A stretch of DNA of 64,000 nucleotides from Planctomicrobium piriforme (GTDB taxonomy: Bacteria; Planctomycetota; Planctomycetia; Planctomycetales; Planctomycetaceae). This document shows, piece by piece, positions 62,073-64,000 of this stretch (the stretch's first letter is position 1; each line of letters starts with the position of its first letter). Location: contig NZ_FOQD01000011.1 in assembly GCF_900113665.1 (NCBI RefSeq), positions 1 through 64,000 of the forward strand, read 5' to 3'. The position numbers were made by a program, and so were the translations under genes. The notes under the pieces are model-generated. The model did not search any database and had not been told where the DNA came from. It worked only from the letters and a program-made list of their open reading frames with translations.

Positions 62073-64000
62073 ATGCGACATCTCATGATCTGTCTCGTGA
62101 TGTCTGTGGCATTCGGCGTCAGTTACGCTTCGCAGGCCTGGTCACAAACGCCGCCGCCAAATGCGACAGTACTTCAAGAGCAATTTCAGCTTTGGGATAC
62201 CGACCATAACGACAAACTCTCGGTTGAAGAATTTATCAAAGCGAACACAGATTCAGGGTCGCGTCAGACGTTTTTTCGCATGGACGCGAACGCTGACGCG
62301 ACCCTTTCACAAGACGAATGGCTGCGGCAGGGAAAGGGAATTTCCGTACCGGCCCTCAGTCTGTTCCGCGGCCTTGATGCGAATGCGGATGCAGCGCTCT
62401 CACTTGAAGAGTGGATCTCCGATTCTCCTGCTACAGAACAACCTCAACACAGTCAGACGTTTCTGGTCTTCGATCTCGATCAGGATCATCGCCTGACTCT
62501 CCAGGAATTCCTGACGATCCCTGGGCTGGTTCCGCAATCTCAGCGCGGCGAATTCGTCGATCCCATCGTGCTGCTGGCGAATCAGGAAATTGCACGCTGG
62601 AAAGGTGCTTTCCATCAGTCGTTCGCGGCGGCCAACGTTCAATCTCAATTCCAGCCAGTCGTCTCGAATGCCCCCGACGACCGGTTGCTCGCGAATTGGA
62701 TTCGTTCTCCTCAGCCGTTTCAGTCACAGCACTGGGATCTCAACTCCGATCAACTCATTGATCCTGCAGAGTTGCAAACAGGTTTAGAGAGTGCCTGGGG
62801 ATTGCTGCGGTTCGACGGAAAGACTTCCAGACGCCCTACGGGGTTTGTCTTCAATGCCAACTACTTTGCATCTCTGGATCGTAATAGCGACCTTCAAATC
62901 ACACTCGAAGAATTTCTGGCGAGCCATTCGCCTGACCCTGTGAAATCGACTGCCGTTTTTCAGCAGCTGGATGCGGATCGTGACGGCAAGCTCACGCTGG
63001 CTGAAGTTGACCTCGCCAATTTTGGCTGGCTCGACATCAGTAACGAGTTCCTGAGATGGGACAGCGATCGCAACGGCGCGATTAGCGCAGATGAATTCAA
63101 AGCAAATGCGCGGGCTTGGGAGAAAAATCTTGCCGCCTACACGATTCCGGCTTTTGATGACAATAAAGACGGGGTCATTTCTCTAGCCGAGTATCGTTCG
63201 ACTCCGTTTGCGAATCCGCTGTTCGACTGGAACGGTCTCAAATCCGACAGCGATGGTGACGGGTTTCTCGCTTTTAGTGAGTTCTATCCCCCTGGTCGTT
63301 TGCATCTGTCGCTGCTGGCCCGATTCTTTTTTGATCGCATGGATGCGAACCAGGATAGATTGCTGGGATTGGACGAGTATGAGTTTTCGGTGGATCTCAA
63401 ACGAGTGCCTGCTGCAGTCGTATTCCAATCGTTGGACCGAAATGATGATGATTCGCTGACGTTGGTCGAGGTGTTTGGAGAATCGGGCCACTCAACTGCG
63501 CCCTTTTTCCCTCGACATGCACAGCTTTTCAAAGACCTGGATGCTGACCAGAGCGGTGCCATCAACCTTGGCGAGTTTTCAGCTGACTCCAGATGTCTGA
63601 TCGAGGCGGCGAAAACCGAAAAATGGTTGCAGACATCCGCACGCCCCGCCTTCCAGTTCAAGGACGCTGACCACGACGGCAATCTCACGCAGGCGGAATG
63701 GCTGGCCGGTACAACGGCCGACAAGGCATCACAGTTCAGCGGCGAGTTTGTGATGTGCGATGATGACCGCAATGGTCGGCTGTCGTTTGATGAATATCTC
63801 CGGCTTCCGAGCGTGGCCACTGCCGACCGGCGCAGCCCGGTTCCCGATCCGGTTCTGGAAGAACGTATTCGGGTTTTTGCTCTCATTGCCCAAGGTGAAG
63901 CAGACCAGCCGGTTGCTGTTGTTGGTACGTCACTGACGCAAGCACAGGTGGGTCTGACGGCTCAAGACGCCCAAGAGTGGGATCTCGATCGGAATGGCAA
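62073..64000 (+). CDS. EF-hand-rich exported protein, truncated at the window end
   Basis: The open frame starts at ATG 62073 (MRHLMICLVMSVAFGVSYASQAWSQ, signal peptide) and runs through at least 642 codons to the window edge. Fifteen complete EF-hand calcium loops and one broken by the window end are visible, for example DTDHNDKLSVEE, DANADATLSQDE, DADRDGKLTLAE, DDNKDGVISLAE, DADQSGAINLGE and DDDRNGRLSFDE. Such proteins bind calcium outside the cell. It lies two bases after the glycosyltransferase stop. Confidence 0.92.
   Translation, partial: MRHLMICLVMSVAFGVSYASQAWSQTPPPNATVLQEQFQLWDTDHNDKLSVEEFIKANTDSGSRQTFFRMDANADATLSQDEWLRQGKGISVPALSLFRGLDANADAALSLEEWISDSPATEQPQHSQTFLVFDLDQDHRLTLQEFLTIPGLVPQSQRGEFVDPIVLLANQEIARWKGAFHQSFAAANVQSQFQPVVSNAPDDRLLANWIRSPQPFQSQHWDLNSDQLIDPAELQTGLESAWGLLRFDGKTSRRPTGFVFNANYFASLDRNSDLQITLEEFLASHSPDPVKSTAVFQQLDADRDGKLTLAEVDLANFGWLDISNEFLRWDSDRNGAISADEFKANARAWEKNLAAYTIPAFDDNKDGVISLAEYRSTPFANPLFDWNGLKSDSDGDGFLAFSEFYPPGRLHLSLLARFFFDRMDANQDRLLGLDEYEFSVDLKRVPAAVVFQSLDRNDDDSLTLVEVFGESGHSTAPFFPRHAQLFKDLDADQSGAINLGEFSADSRCLIEAAKTEKWLQTSARPAFQFKDADHDGNLTQAEWLAGTTADKASQFSGEFVMCDDDRNGRLSFDEYLRLPSVATADRRSPVPDPVLEERIRVFALIAQGEADQPVAVVGTSLTQAQVGLTAQDAQEWDLDRNG

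Overview
The window reads as chromosomal DNA of a planctomycete, most likely of the Planctomycetaceae/Planctomycetales. The signs are four DUF1559-type pseudopilins with the GFTLIELLVVIAII leader, lone carboxypeptidase-regulatory-like lipoproteins, an ECF sigma factor paired with a membrane-anchored ectodomain protein, a CxxCH/WD40/PPC hybrid protein, BON-domain cassettes, and many short palindromic intergenic repeats. GC is high over most of the window and visibly lower from about 53.8 to 57.6 kb. No rRNA, tRNA, CRISPR array or intact insertion sequence was seen. The assignment to this group is inference from gene content.

Layout. 0-3.3 kb: a translationally coupled minus-strand pair (nucleoside phosphorylase-like protein and a 117-aa unknown), then a PQQ-propeller membrane protein. 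3.5-5.6 kb: a small anchored protein and a DUF1559/lipoprotein pair. 5.9-7.8 kb: ECF sigma factor overlapping its membrane-bound partner. 7.9-14 kb: a secreted unknown, a Tyr/Gly-rich secreted protein, aroB, an iron-permease-like protein and an OleC-like beta-lactone synthetase. 14-17.1 kb: short tandem repeats and a GH38-like protein. 17.3-22.2 kb: an Rrf2 regulator under a near-consensus promoter inside a dyad, three BON proteins, a DUF1559 protein and an RsbW-like protein. 22.2-26.6 kb: unknown, MGMT, WD40/cytochrome-type protein. 27-29.1 kb: a two-gene VPEID-CTERM/exosortase E cassette. 29.1-31.8 kb: PAS protein and an EF-G paralogue. A 1-kb gap without a gene follows.

32.9-45.5 kb: TIM-barrel epimerase, DUF6356-like protein, two carboxypeptidase-regulatory-like proteins, then a long MoxR-DUF58-VWA-VWA (Bat-like) operon ending with a 1198-aa protein and a thioredoxin. 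45.7-51.7 kb: two tandem phosphodiesterases of the alkaline-phosphatase superfamily, a 62-aa protein, a membrane protein and a sulfotransferase, with an 87-bp inverted repeat inside the operon. 52.3-54.4 kb: a GT39-like membrane protein that appears split and carries an in-frame insertion of a palindromic repeat. 54.4-57.6 kb: lower-GC genes encoding two similarly built anchored proteins around a Cys-rich secreted protein. 57.6-64 kb: a tightly packed operon of GYF-like membrane protein, two pseudopilins, a GT39 glycosyltransferase and an EF-hand protein that runs off the end.

Most genes encode proteins for the cell envelope: secretion, surface anchoring, glycosylation, sulfation and phosphoester cleavage. 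The strongest leads are the single-substrate exosortase E cassette, the Rrf2 promoter dyad, the phosphodiesterase/sulfotransferase operon, a 105-bp dispersed repeat present twice, and a palindromic repeat with compensatory stem changes, one copy of which lies inside a coding frame.
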